DNA of 7,770 nucleotides from Pseudomonadota bacterium (GCA_021783435.1 JAJXUC010000171.1:1-7770); one strand, 5' to 3'. Positions 1-7,508 are shown, numbered from the stretch's first letter. Notes: generated by a model from the letters alone, not told the origin. Numbers and translations are program-made.

Positions 1-126
1 GAGCAGCCTTCTTCGCCGGAGCAGCCTTCTTCGCCGGAGCGGCCTTCTTCGCCGGAGCGGCCTTCTTCGCCGGAGCAGCCTTCTTCGCCGGAGCAGCCTT
101 CTTCGCCGGAGCAGCCTTCTTCGCCG
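1..126 (-). repeat. Seven tandem copies of an 18-bp coding repeat
   Basis: The plus strand reads gagcagccttcttcgccg seven times without interruption, and the array continues past the left edge. Copies 3 and 4 (positions 37-72) carry gcggcc instead of gcagcc. On the coding strand this changes GCT to GCC, a silent Ala change, so all seven units encode the same six residues (AKKAAP). The 18-bp period keeps the reading frame, so gain or loss of units would change only tail length. Confidence 0.97.
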
Positions 127-151
127 CGGGTTTCTTCATTGCAGTTGCCAT
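1..151 (-). CDS. Histone H1-like DNA-binding protein, N-terminal part (gene runs off the window)
   Basis: Seen: the ATG at 151-149 opens a frame reading MATAMKKPA followed by a regular AKKAAP hexapeptide, seven copies, to the window edge. About one third of the visible residues are lysine and the rest are almost all Ala and Pro; there is no signal peptide or membrane segment. An AAGGAG ribosome binding site lies 7 nt upstream, which fixes the start. Family knowledge: such Lys/Ala/Pro tails occur in bacterial H1-like proteins (for example Bordetella BpH1) and in AlgP-type regulators, which bind DNA without strong sequence preference and help compact the nucleoid. Inference: a cytoplasmic, nucleoid-associated protein. 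The rest of the protein is outside the window, so I cannot tell a short all-tail H1 from a longer protein with a folded domain. The gene has its own 510-bp upstream region and need not belong to the nrd operon. Confidence 0.8.
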   Translation of the reverse strand, partial: MATAMKKPAAKKAAPAKKAAPAKKAAPAKKAAPAKKAAPAKKAAPAKKAA

Positions 152-158
152 TTGGATT

Positions 159-171
159 CTCCTTGATCAAG
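159..171 (-). promoter_or_regulatory. Ribosome binding site of the H1-like gene with an overlapping dyad
   Basis: AAGGAG at 164-159 sits 7 nt before the ATG at 151, a strong Shine-Dalgarno match. The perfect 10-bp palindrome CTTGATCAAG (162-171) overlaps its upstream half. The palindrome could be chance or a small protein-binding site; it has too little loop to make a stable RNA hairpin. I could not place a convincing -35/-10 pair for this gene. Confidence 0.7.
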
Positions 172-314
172 TGTTATTGAAATTCATTCACATCCATTGC
201 ATCCAAAGCTCCTCATGGTCCTGCCTCCCGGCAGTTTCCGATACGGGACATTTGCAAATGCACCGATGTGCACAACCCCCGACAAACCAGCGCTGGCTTG
301 CCAGGGGCCACTCA

Positions 315-343
315 CGAAACGCGAGATTTGCGTTGGCGTTTCG
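315..343. repeat. 8-bp inverted repeat with a 13-nt loop
   Basis: CGAAACGC (315-322) pairs perfectly with GCGTTTCG (336-343). Neither side is followed by a T-run on the relevant strand, so it is not a standard intrinsic terminator. It may be an RNA stem-loop in the nrdB 3' region or the H1 leader, or an operator-like dyad. Confidence 0.45.
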
Positions 344-639
344 ATGAATGTTGGGGTTTCCGACAGGTGGTTTGCATGAACACCAGAATTGTCGGATCTT
401 GTCTTTGAACCCAGGGAACCGGCGGCGCCGCCGCGGTCCATGCGAAGAAAACCCGTCACGACGCGGGCCGCAATAAGACGAGAAACGAAGGACAAAGCAC
501 CAACACCGCGCATCATCCTGAAGCGGGGATGGAAGATCCCGGCGGAACGTATTCCACCGATTTGCATCCCAGGCCTTAAATCACAGCCCTTCAAGTTGTC
601 CGTCCTAAAGGCTTGATAGTCATGGTGTGTTTCGGGAGT

Positions 640-660
640 CGATGCCGAAAGTCGGCCTCG
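640..660 (-). terminator. Stem-loop immediately after the nrdB stop codon
   Basis: GCCGA (644-648) pairs with TCGGC (652-656) around a 3-nt loop. After one mismatch, CGA (640-642) pairs with TCG (658-660), giving eight pairs in all. It begins 1 nt after the TAA of nrdB (664-662). Downstream on the minus strand the sequence is ACTCCCGAAAC with no T-run, so it lacks the U-tract of a classical Rho-independent terminator. It could instead stabilise the 3' end of the mRNA or act with Rho. Confidence 0.35.
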
Positions 661-661
661 A

Positions 662-1963
662 TTATTCCCAGGACAGGGCTCCGCCCGACTGGTACTCGAT
701 CACACGGGTTTCGAAGAAATTACGTTCCTTTTTCAGATCGATCATTTCGCTCATCCATGGGAACGGATTCTCTTCGTTCGGGAAAATCGCGTCCAGCCCG
801 ATCTGCTGGGCGCGCCGGTTGGCAATGAAACGCAAATAACCCTTGAACATGGAGGCGTTGAGCCCCAATACCCCTCGCGGCATGGTGTCCTCGGCATAGG
901 CATACTCGAGGTCAACAGCCTTATGGAATAGCGCCGTGATTTCGTCCTTGAACGTGCGGGTCCAGAGATGCGGGTTTTCGAGTTTGATCTGGTTGACCAC
1001 GTCAATGCCGAAATTGCAATGCATGGATTCATCGCGCAGGATGTATTGATACTGCTCCGCCGCTCCCGTCATCTTGTTCTGGCGCCCCATGGACAAAATT
1101 TGGGCGAAACCGACATAGAAGAACAATCCTTCCATGAGGCAAGCAAAAACTATGATGGAGCGCAGAAGCTCCTGATCGTTGCGCTCGGATCCCCCGAAGG
1201 CGGAGGTTCGGAACTCGGGATTCGTGAGGGTGTCGATGAAGGGGATGAGAAATTCGTCTTTATTGCGAATCGACGGAATTTCATGGTAAGCATTGAATAT
1301 TTCACCCTCGTCCAAACCCAATGATTCGACGATGTACTGGTAGGCGTGGGTGTGGATCGCCTCTTCGAAGCCCTGCCGCAGCAGGAACTGCCTGCACTCC
1401 GGGTTGGTGATATGCCGATAAGTGCCAAGCACGATATTGTTGGCGGCAAGCGAGTCGGCGGTGACGAAAAAACCCAGATTGCGCTTGACGATGCGACGCT
1501 CGTCCTCTGTCAAGCCGTTGGGATCCTTCCATAAAGCGATGTCCCGCGACATATTGATTTCTTGCGGCATCCAGTGGTTGGCGCAGGACGACAGGTATTT
1601 GTCCCAGGCCCACTTGTACTTGAAAGGGACCAGTTGATTGACATCGACGCGGCAATTGATGATGCGCTTGTCCTCGACCTGAACCCGGCCCGTGGACGAG
1701 GCTCTTTGGCTGTACACATCCGCCGTGCCTGGCGCGTTCAGGGCGCCCAATACGCCGTGCTGGACGGCGCCCGCGGATGCGCTGCCGGAGAGGGTTTGGA
1801 ACAAGGGCCGTCCTACCCCCTCTTCCGCGGCCGGGGAAGACGCAGACAAAGATGCGAGTGAAATGGCGGACGAATTGATGGACGATTTGGCGGGCGAAAA
1901 AGCGGATGACCCACGCGCCATGGGCGCGCTTGCGCTTTCAGTATTTTCTTCCCAACTCAGCAT
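662..1963 (-). CDS. nrdB: Class Ia ribonucleotide reductase, radical-bearing beta subunit NrdB
   Basis: NrdB carries the di-iron centre and tyrosyl radical that NrdA uses to reduce ribonucleotides; the protein is cytosolic. In its 433 residues I see all ligands expected from E. coli R2: D170, E201 and H204 (motif EEAIHTHAY), E278 (MEGLFFY), and E312 and H315 (RDESMH). The radical tyrosine is Y208. W131 (NHWMPQE) and D311 match the radical-transfer pair W48/D237, and Y424 in the C-terminal tail may be the Y356 counterpart. The conserved fold starts near residue 96. Residues 1-95 form a low-complexity Ser/Ala-rich extension (densest at 10-46) that is variable in Burkholderiales. The ATG is supported by an AAGGA site 6 nt upstream. 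The gene follows nrdA by 160 bp and is probably co-transcribed with it, with a possible extra promoter in the gap. No frameshift or missing catalytic residue is seen. Confidence 0.97.
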   Translation of the reverse strand: MLSWEENTESASAPMARGSSAFSPAKSSINSSAISLASLSASSPAAEEGVGRPLFQTLSGSASAGAVQHGVLGALNAPGTADVYSQRASSTGRVQVEDKRIINCRVDVNQLVPFKYKWAWDKYLSSCANHWMPQEINMSRDIALWKDPNGLTEDERRIVKRNLGFFVTADSLAANNIVLGTYRHITNPECRQFLLRQGFEEAIHTHAYQYIVESLGLDEGEIFNAYHEIPSIRNKDEFLIPFIDTLTNPEFRTSAFGGSERNDQELLRSIIVFACLMEGLFFYVGFAQILSMGRQNKMTGAAEQYQYILRDESMHCNFGIDVVNQIKLENPHLWTRTFKDEITALFHKAVDLEYAYAEDTMPRGVLGLNASMFKGYLRFIANRRAQQIGLDAIFPNEENPFPWMSEMIDLKKERNFFETRVIEYQSGGALSWE

Positions 1964-1969
1964 GGCTTT

Positions 1970-1974
1970 TCCTT
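1970..1974 (-). promoter_or_regulatory. Ribosome binding site of nrdB
   Basis: AAGGA at 1974-1970, 6 nt before the ATG at 1963-1961, supports the start that includes the Ser/Ala-rich extension. Confidence 0.75.
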
Positions 1975-1980
1975 CTTTGA

Positions 1981-2009
1981 ATTATCAGATGTTTATGACA
2001 TACATTCAA
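1981..2009 (-). promoter_or_regulatory. Possible internal sigma-70 promoter ahead of nrdB
   Basis: In the nrdA-nrdB gap, TTGAAT (2009-2004) and GATAAT (1986-1981) are 17 bp apart, matching the sigma-70 consensus at 4/6 and 5/6 positions. The stretch is clearly more AT-rich than the surrounding genes. Transcription would start about 1977-1974, essentially at the ribosome binding site, leaving a leader of only 11-14 nt. This is unusual and lowers confidence. If real, it would let NrdB be made independently of the NrdR-controlled promoter of nrdA. Confidence 0.35.
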
Positions 2010-2123
2010 TATGCGGAGCACGAAATCGGCGCGGATATCGCGCTTCATCGCTGCAGCATGACGCGCAAAACCAACGGCAAGGCGCTATGGCGACGAAACC
2101 ATGCTCCATGACAAATGTTGGGC

Positions 2124-5063
2124 TTACTGGCAAGCCTCGCAAGTTGGATCATCGATGGCGCAGAACTTGATATCGCTTCCAGCCGTCGGCGGCTCCACCG
2201 CCGGGGCCGCAACCGATGAGGCCTGCATATGTTGCGCGCCGCCCGCAGCTTGCGGCACGGCATTGAGTCGGCCGGATTTGACGGTGGACTTTTCCGCGTG
2301 TGTGGCGCTCATGGTGCGGAGGTAATAGGTGGTCTTCAGACCGCGCAGCCAGGCGAGTTTGTAGGTTTCGTCGAGTTTCTTGCCCGAAGCTCCAGCCATA
2401 TAGATGTTGAGCGACTGCGCCTGATCGATCCACTTGCTGCGTCGCGCTGCCGCCTCGATGATCCACTGCGGGTCGACTTCGAACGCCGTCGCATACAGCG
2501 CCTTGAGATCGGCAGGAATACGATCGATGGGCTGCACGCTGCCGTCGAAATACTTCAGGTCGGCGAGCATGACCTGGTCCCACAGTCCACGCGCCTTGAG
2601 ATCGCGCACCAGGTACTGATTCACCACGGTGAACTCTCCCGACAGATTGGACTTGACATACAGGTTCTGGAAGGTCGGCTCGATACAGGCGTCCACGCCG
2701 ATGATGTTGGAGATCGTCGCGGTGGGTGCGATGGCCACGCAATTGGAGTTGCGCATGCCATGGGTTTGGATGCGCGCACGCAGCGCGTCCCAATCGAGGC
2801 TGGCGGATGCATCGATGTCGACGTAACCGCCACGTTGCTCGGCGAGAAGTTTCAGCGTGTCGTGCGGCAGGATGCCCTGGTCCCACAAGGAGCCTGGATA
2901 GCTGCTGTAGCGCCCGCGCTCCTGCGCAAGTTCGGTAGACGCCCAGTAGGCGTGATAGCACACGGCCTCCATCGAGCGGTCGGCGAATTCCACGGCCTGC
3001 TGCGAGGCGTAGGGGATGCGCGCCAGATGCAGACAATCCTGGAAGCCCATGATGCCCAGTCCCACCGGCCGGTGCTTGAGGTTCGAGTTGCGGGCCTTGG
3101 CCACGGCGTAATAGTTGATGTCGATGACGTTGTCGAGCATGCGCATCGCCGTGGACACGGTACGCCGGAGCTTGTCGTGGTCAAGCACGTAGCCGCCATC
3201 GGGGCCTTGCTTGAGATGCGCCACGAGGTTGACGGACCCGAGGTTGCACACCGCGATCTCGGTCGCGCTGGTATTGAGGGTGATCTCCGTGCACAGATTG
3301 CTCGAGTGCACCACGCCCACATGCTGCTGCGGGCTGCGCACATTGCAGGCGTCCTTGAACGTGATCCAGGGATGTCCGGTTTCGAACAGCATGGTCAGCA
3401 TCTTGCGCCACAGCTGCGCCGCGGGAATGCTCTTGTGCAGCTTGATCTCGCCTTGCGCCGCCTTCTCCTCGTAGCGCAGGTACGCCTGTTCGAAAGCCAG
3501 CCCGAACTTGTCGTGCAGGTCGGGCACGTCGGAGGGCGAGAACAGCGTCCAGTTGCCACCTTCCATCACGCGCTTCATGAACAGGTCGGGCACCCAGTTG
3601 GCGGTGTTCATGTCGTGGGTGCGGCGGCGGTCGTCGCCGGTGTTCTTGCGCAGTTCGAGAAATTCCTCGATGTCCAGATGCCAGGTTTCCAGATAGGCGC
3701 ACACCGCCCCCTTGCGCTTGCCGCCCTGGTTCACGGCCACGGCGGTGTCGTTGACCACCTTGAGGAAGGGCACCACGCCTTGGGATTTGCCGTTGGTGCC
3801 CTTGATATGGCTGCCCAGGGCGCGCACCTGGGTCCAGTCATTGCCCAGCCCGCCGGCGAACTTGGACAGCAGGGCGTTCTCCTTGATGGCCTCGTAAATG
3901 CCATCGAGGTCGTCGGCCACCGTGGTGAGATAGCAACTGGAGAGCTGTGAGCGGCGCGTGCCCGCATTGAACAGGGTTGGCGTGCTGGACATGAAGTCGA
4001 AGCTGGACAGCACTTCGTAGAACTGAATGGCGCGCGTCTCGCGGTCGATCTCGTTGAGCGCCAGGCCCATGGCCACGCGCATGAAAAAAGCCTGCGGCAA
4101 TTCGATGCGGCGACCGTCCTTGTTGTGCCGGGTGTCGGCGCGGTTGGCCAGGAAATAGCGGTCGTACAGGGTCTGCAGGCCGAGGTAGTCGAACTGCAGA
4201 TCGCGCTCGGGTTTGAGCGCAGCGCCCAGGCGGGCCAGATCGTACTGGGCAAGGCGCTCATCGAGCAATTCCAGGCCGACGCCTTCCTTGATGAATTGCG
4301 GGAAGTACTCGGGATAGCGCGCCGCCATGTGTTCCTGCACGACCTCCTCGCCCAGCACGTCCTTGCGGATGGTGTGCAGCAGCAAGCGTGCCGTGGCCTT
4401 GGCGTAGCCGGGGTCGCTTTCGATCAGCGTGCGCGCGGCGAGGATGGCGGCCTTGTACACCTCCGCCATGGGCACGCCGTCATAGAGATTGCGCTGGGTC
4501 TCGGCCAGGATGGGTTCGGGTCTGACCTCGGCGCCGAGATCGGCGCAGGCCGAGCGAATCAGGTCGTCGAGGGCGGCCAGGTCCAGCGGCTTGCGCACGC
4601 CATCGTCGGTGACATGCAGGGTTTGCACGGCCGGGACCGCAGTCTCCTGCTTGTGCCTCGCGCGCTCCTGCGCACGACGTTCACGGTAAAGCACATAAGC
4701 ACGCGCCACCTCGTGCTGGCCAGCGCGCATCAACGCCAGTTCGGCATGATCCTGGATGTCTTCGATATGAAAGGTTCCCCCGCCCGGACGGCTGCGCAGC
4801 AACGCACGCACCACCGCTTGGGTGAGTTCCTCGACCTGCTCGCGCATGCTGGCCGACGCCGCGCTCTGCCCACCCTGCACGGCAAGAAAGGCCTTGGTCA
4901 ACGCGATCTGGATCTTGGCCGGCTCGAACCCCACCACCGCACCGTTGCGGCGAATGATCTTGTAGTCGGCATAGTGTTGCGGCGTGTTCGCGTCGTCGCC
5001 GACGGGCTGCCGGAGGACGGAGGCTTGTGAATCGGCGGCGAGCGGGGATGGGACGAGGTTCAC
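2124..5063 (-). CDS. nrdA: Class Ia ribonucleoside-diphosphate reductase, catalytic alpha subunit NrdA
   Basis: NrdA reduces ribonucleoside diphosphates to deoxyribonucleoside diphosphates in the cytosol, using the radical from NrdB. The 979 residues show, in order, an ATP-cone (about 33-130; IIRRNG, then FEPAKIQIALTKAF) that senses ATP/dATP. A second, cone-like segment follows (about 147-240; VTDDGVRKPLDL, LYDGVPMAEV, TARLL), resembling the degenerate inner cone of Pseudomonas aeruginosa NrdA. The catalytic barrel begins near 290. Active-site residues map to E. coli NrdA: C377 (QLSSC; C225), N589, C591 and E593 (SNLCTEI; N437/C439/E441), C606 (AVCNLGS; C462), and Y913-Y914 (TTYYLRT; Y730/Y731). 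The tail ends CEACQ, with the redox pair C975/C978 that is recharged by thioredoxin or glutaredoxin. A Pro/Ala/Gly-rich linker (about 936-963) precedes it. It is longer than E. coli NrdA (761 aa) because of the two N-terminal cone segments. The start is GTG, chosen for the AGGAG site 7 nt upstream; an in-frame TGA lies at 5090-5088. Confidence 0.97.
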   Translation of the reverse strand: MNLVPSPLAADSQASVLRQPVGDDANTPQHYADYKIIRRNGAVVGFEPAKIQIALTKAFLAVQGGQSAASASMREQVEELTQAVVRALLRSRPGGGTFHIEDIQDHAELALMRAGQHEVARAYVLYRERRAQERARHKQETAVPAVQTLHVTDDGVRKPLDLAALDDLIRSACADLGAEVRPEPILAETQRNLYDGVPMAEVYKAAILAARTLIESDPGYAKATARLLLHTIRKDVLGEEVVQEHMAARYPEYFPQFIKEGVGLELLDERLAQYDLARLGAALKPERDLQFDYLGLQTLYDRYFLANRADTRHNKDGRRIELPQAFFMRVAMGLALNEIDRETRAIQFYEVLSSFDFMSSTPTLFNAGTRRSQLSSCYLTTVADDLDGIYEAIKENALLSKFAGGLGNDWTQVRALGSHIKGTNGKSQGVVPFLKVVNDTAVAVNQGGKRKGAVCAYLETWHLDIEEFLELRKNTGDDRRRTHDMNTANWVPDLFMKRVMEGGNWTLFSPSDVPDLHDKFGLAFEQAYLRYEEKAAQGEIKLHKSIPAAQLWRKMLTMLFETGHPWITFKDACNVRSPQQHVGVVHSSNLCTEITLNTSATEIAVCNLGSVNLVAHLKQGPDGGYVLDHDKLRRTVSTAMRMLDNVIDINYYAVAKARNSNLKHRPVGLGIMGFQDCLHLARIPYASQQAVEFADRSMEAVCYHAYWASTELAQERGRYSSYPGSLWDQGILPHDTLKLLAEQRGGYVDIDASASLDWDALRARIQTHGMRNSNCVAIAPTATISNIIGVDACIEPTFQNLYVKSNLSGEFTVVNQYLVRDLKARGLWDQVMLADLKYFDGSVQPIDRIPADLKALYATAFEVDPQWIIEAAARRSKWIDQAQSLNIYMAGASGKKLDETYKLAWLRGLKTTYYLRTMSATHAEKSTVKSGRLNAVPQAAGGAQHMQASSVAAPAVEPPTAGSDIKFCAIDDPTCEACQ

Positions 5064-5070
5064 GCAAGAT

Positions 5071-5075
5071 CTCCT
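5071..5075 (-). promoter_or_regulatory. Ribosome binding site that decides the GTG start of nrdA
   Basis: AGGAG at 5075-5071 is 7 nt before GTG (5063-5061). No ATG, GTG or TTG lies in frame between the upstream TGA (5090-5088) and this GTG, and the next in-frame Met is residue 73, inside the ATP-cone. The GTG start is therefore well supported. Confidence 0.85.
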
Positions 5076-5265
5076 AAGGCTAGATGGTCACGCCAAACGC
5101 CATCGTGGGGACGCTCGACGGCAAATTGACGTTGAAACGAATGTTGGGTGGGGCCTGGCGCAGACTGGGTTTGGGAAACTCAGACGCTGACGGCAGCGGG
5201 ACCGGAAAACAGTTGGGGACACTGATTTGGAATCCATTTCGAACCTGCGCGCACAACCCTTGTTT

Positions 5266-5281
5266 GCACTATATCTAGCGT
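5266..5281. promoter_or_regulatory. NrdR-box-like operator, proximal to nrdA
   Basis: GCACTATATCTAGCGT matches the published NrdR palindrome (ACACTATATATAGTGT-type) at 13 of 16 positions by my count, including the CACTATAT and CTAG core. It covers the whole -10 element TATAGT (5273-5268), so binding would block RNA polymerase. Family knowledge: NrdR is a Zn-finger plus ATP-cone repressor that acts on ribonucleotide reductase genes through pairs of such boxes. Confidence 0.75.
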
Positions 5282-5296
5282 TTGGATGGATAGCAA
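5268..5296 (-). promoter_or_regulatory. Sigma-70 promoter of nrdA(B)
   Basis: The -35 element is TTGCTA (5296-5291) and the -10 element TATAGT (5273-5268), with a 17-bp spacer; they match consensus at 4/6 and 5/6 positions. The predicted start is near the A at 5261, giving a leader of roughly 197 nt. The position between and over the two NrdR-like boxes supports the call. Confidence 0.7.
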
Positions 5297-5297
5297 G

Positions 5298-5313
5298 ACC
5301 CCATAGCTAGCGC
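5298..5313. promoter_or_regulatory. NrdR-box-like operator, distal, weaker
   Basis: ACCCCATAGCTAGCGC matches the NrdR palindrome at about 10 of 16 positions. On its own it would be marginal, but it begins exactly 32 bp from the proximal box, about three helical turns, which is the usual spacing of paired NrdR boxes, and both end in CTAGCG. It lies 1 bp upstream of the -35 element. Confidence 0.55.
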
Positions 5314-5329
5314 AAACCCTGCTCACAGG

Positions 5330-5338
5330 CTTTGCACA
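5330..5338 (+). promoter_or_regulatory. Weak DnaA-box-like site
   Basis: CTTTGCACA differs from the DnaA consensus TTATNCACA at two positions. It lies in the same orientation as the perfect box, 12 bp away start to start, so it could be a cooperative low-affinity site. Alone it would not be called. Confidence 0.25.
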
Positions 5339-5341
5339 GCC

Positions 5342-5350
5342 TTATCCACA
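5342..5350 (+). promoter_or_regulatory. Perfect DnaA box upstream of the nrdA promoter
   Basis: TTATCCACA is the high-affinity DnaA box. It lies about 46 bp upstream of the -35 element of nrdA and outside any gene. Family knowledge: in E. coli, DnaA binds boxes upstream of nrdAB and modulates its transcription, tying dNTP supply to replication initiation. Inference: the same arrangement operates here. A 9-mer match alone can arise by chance, so the position is the main support. Confidence 0.6.
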
Positions 5351-5396
5351 ATCAAGTGGTTCGGAGCATGCTGCCGTACTGGCATTTGCACCCCGA

Positions 5397-5418
5397 ACGG
5401 GCGTGAAAGATCGCCCGT
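5397..5418 (-). terminator. Stem-loop 13 bp downstream of ampD
   Basis: ACGGGCG (5397-5403) pairs perfectly with CGCCCGT (5412-5418) around an 8-nt loop. It stands between the ampD stop and the nrdA promoter, where the pilS-pilR-ampD transcript would be expected to end. In the minus direction the stem is followed by TCGGGG rather than a T-run, so a classical Rho-independent terminator is not supported. Confidence 0.4.
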
Positions 5419-5431
5419 GGGTGAACAGGCC

Positions 5432-6023
5432 CTAGCCTTCGTGCGAAGGAAAGGCCGACGCAGCAAGGCCGCTTGCGCGGCGTATGACCGGCCAGTCGAA
5501 AAGAGGACCGGGATCCGTCTTGCGGCCCGGCGCGATATCGGAATGTCCAGCCATGGCCTTGATGGGATAGGCCTGGATCAGCGCAGAAACGAGCGCGACG
5601 AGGCTGTCGTATTGCGCCGGCTCGAATGGCATGGCGTCGGTGCCTTCGAGTTCGATGCCAATGCTGAAGTCATTGCAGCGGGCTCGCCCCCGGAAGGAGG
5701 ATGCCCCTGCATGCCAGGCGCGCTGGTCACACGACACATACTGCAACAAGGCCCCATCCCGCCGGATGAGGAAATGCGCCGAAACACGCAACCCCTCCAG
5801 CTCGGCGAATTCGGGCCGGGCCCGGTGGTCGAGCGCGCCGAGAAACAAATCATCGATGAACCCGCCGCCGAACTCGCCCGCCGGCAGCGAGATGCTGTGC
5901 AGCACGAGCAAGTCCGCATCGACCCCGGCAGGCCGGGCATCCCAATGTGGCGAAGGACGACGCAACGCGTGGCGATACCAGCCCTGATCGAACAAGGCGC
6001 CTGCGGCCCCATCGCCACGCCCC

Positions 6024-6037
<14 letters not shown>
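5432..6037 (-). CDS. ampD: 1,6-anhydro-N-acetylmuramyl-L-alanine amidase AmpD
   Basis: AmpD is a cytosolic zinc amidase that cuts the lactyl-amide bond between 1,6-anhydro-MurNAc and the stem peptide during cell-wall recycling; in many Gram-negatives its loss raises AmpC beta-lactamase. The 201 residues show the amidase_2 fold with zinc ligands H47 (LLVLHS), H165 (AGHSDIAP) and D175 (KTDPGP). The catalytic candidates are E129 (FSIGIELEG) and K173. Family blocks SAHFLIRRDG (86-95), RAWHAG (106-111) and GRARCNDFSIGIELEG (117-132) are intact. Length is close to the usual 185-190 aa, with a few extra residues at each end and no signal peptide, as expected for the cytosolic enzyme. The ATG at 6037-6035 lies inside the last codons of pilR; the 14-nt overlap and the lack of a strong ribosome binding site suggest translational coupling. 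Confidence 0.95.

Positions 6038-7508
<1,471 letters not shown>

Larger units (their letters stand above)
152..661. other. 510-bp intergenic region between nrdB and the H1-like gene
   Basis: I see no recognisable gene here. Reading frames of 60-136 codons exist on both strands but have no recognisable motif. The longest (594-184, minus) begins at a TTG. Structure that is visible: a stem-loop right after the nrdB stop (640-660); a GC-rich palindrome GGCGGCGCCGCC (421-432); an 8-bp inverted repeat (315-322 with 336-343); the palindromes CCAGCGCTGG (287-296) and CATTTGCAAATG (249-260); and one copy of the 9-mer AATGTTGGG (347-355), which recurs in the other two nrd-flanking intergenic regions. 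The region should hold the nrdB transcript end and the H1 promoter, but neither can be placed with confidence by eye. A small RNA is possible but unsupported. Confidence 0.6.
5064..5431 (-). other. 368-bp nrdA control region
   Basis: No accepted gene lies here. From the nrdA side it holds a leader of about 197 nt (5260-5064), the promoter (5296-5268), two NrdR-box-like sites (5266-5281 and 5298-5313), a perfect DnaA box (5342-5350) with a weaker copy beside it (5330-5338), and a stem-loop just after ampD (5397-5418). The leader contains a small hairpin (CGCTG 5185-5189 with CAGCG 5194-5198), a copy of the 9-mer AATGTTGGG (5140-5148), and a 49-codon open frame (5237-5088) with no clear ribosome binding site. 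I recognise no known riboswitch class in the leader. Confidence 0.75.

Noticed and set aside
1..126. CRISPR-like array
   Set aside because: The repeats are directly adjacent with no spacers, keep a reading frame and encode AKKAAP, so this is a coding tandem repeat.
184..594. 136-codon open frame on the minus strand between nrdB and the H1-like gene
   Set aside because: It starts at a TTG without a good ribosome binding site and shows no recognisable motif or regular composition. It would also run almost into the H1 ribosome binding site. A later ATG (567) has a weak AAGG upstream, so a small hypothetical protein cannot be fully excluded; homology or dN/dS across relatives would decide.
2029..2043. 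Hairpin GCGCG-ATATC-type between nrdA and nrdB as a terminator
   Set aside because: Only 5 bp of stem with no downstream T-run. nrdA and nrdB are expected to be co-transcribed, so a terminator here is not supported.
2229..3950. 573-codon open frame on the plus strand, antisense to nrdA
   Set aside because: It lies wholly inside nrdA, whose product carries every expected catalytic motif. Long antisense frames are common opposite GC-rich genes with strong third-position bias, and its His/Val/Gly-rich translation resembles no family I know.
4125..5030. 301-codon open frame on the plus strand, antisense to the ATP-cone region of nrdA
   Set aside because: Same reasoning: it is a mirror of codon bias in nrdA, with no motif and no ribosome binding site evidence.
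5088..5237. 49-codon upstream frame as a real gene
   Set aside because: It has no convincing ribosome binding site, and its Arg/Pro/Ser-rich product matches nothing I recognise. It is kept only as a low-interest part of the leader finding.
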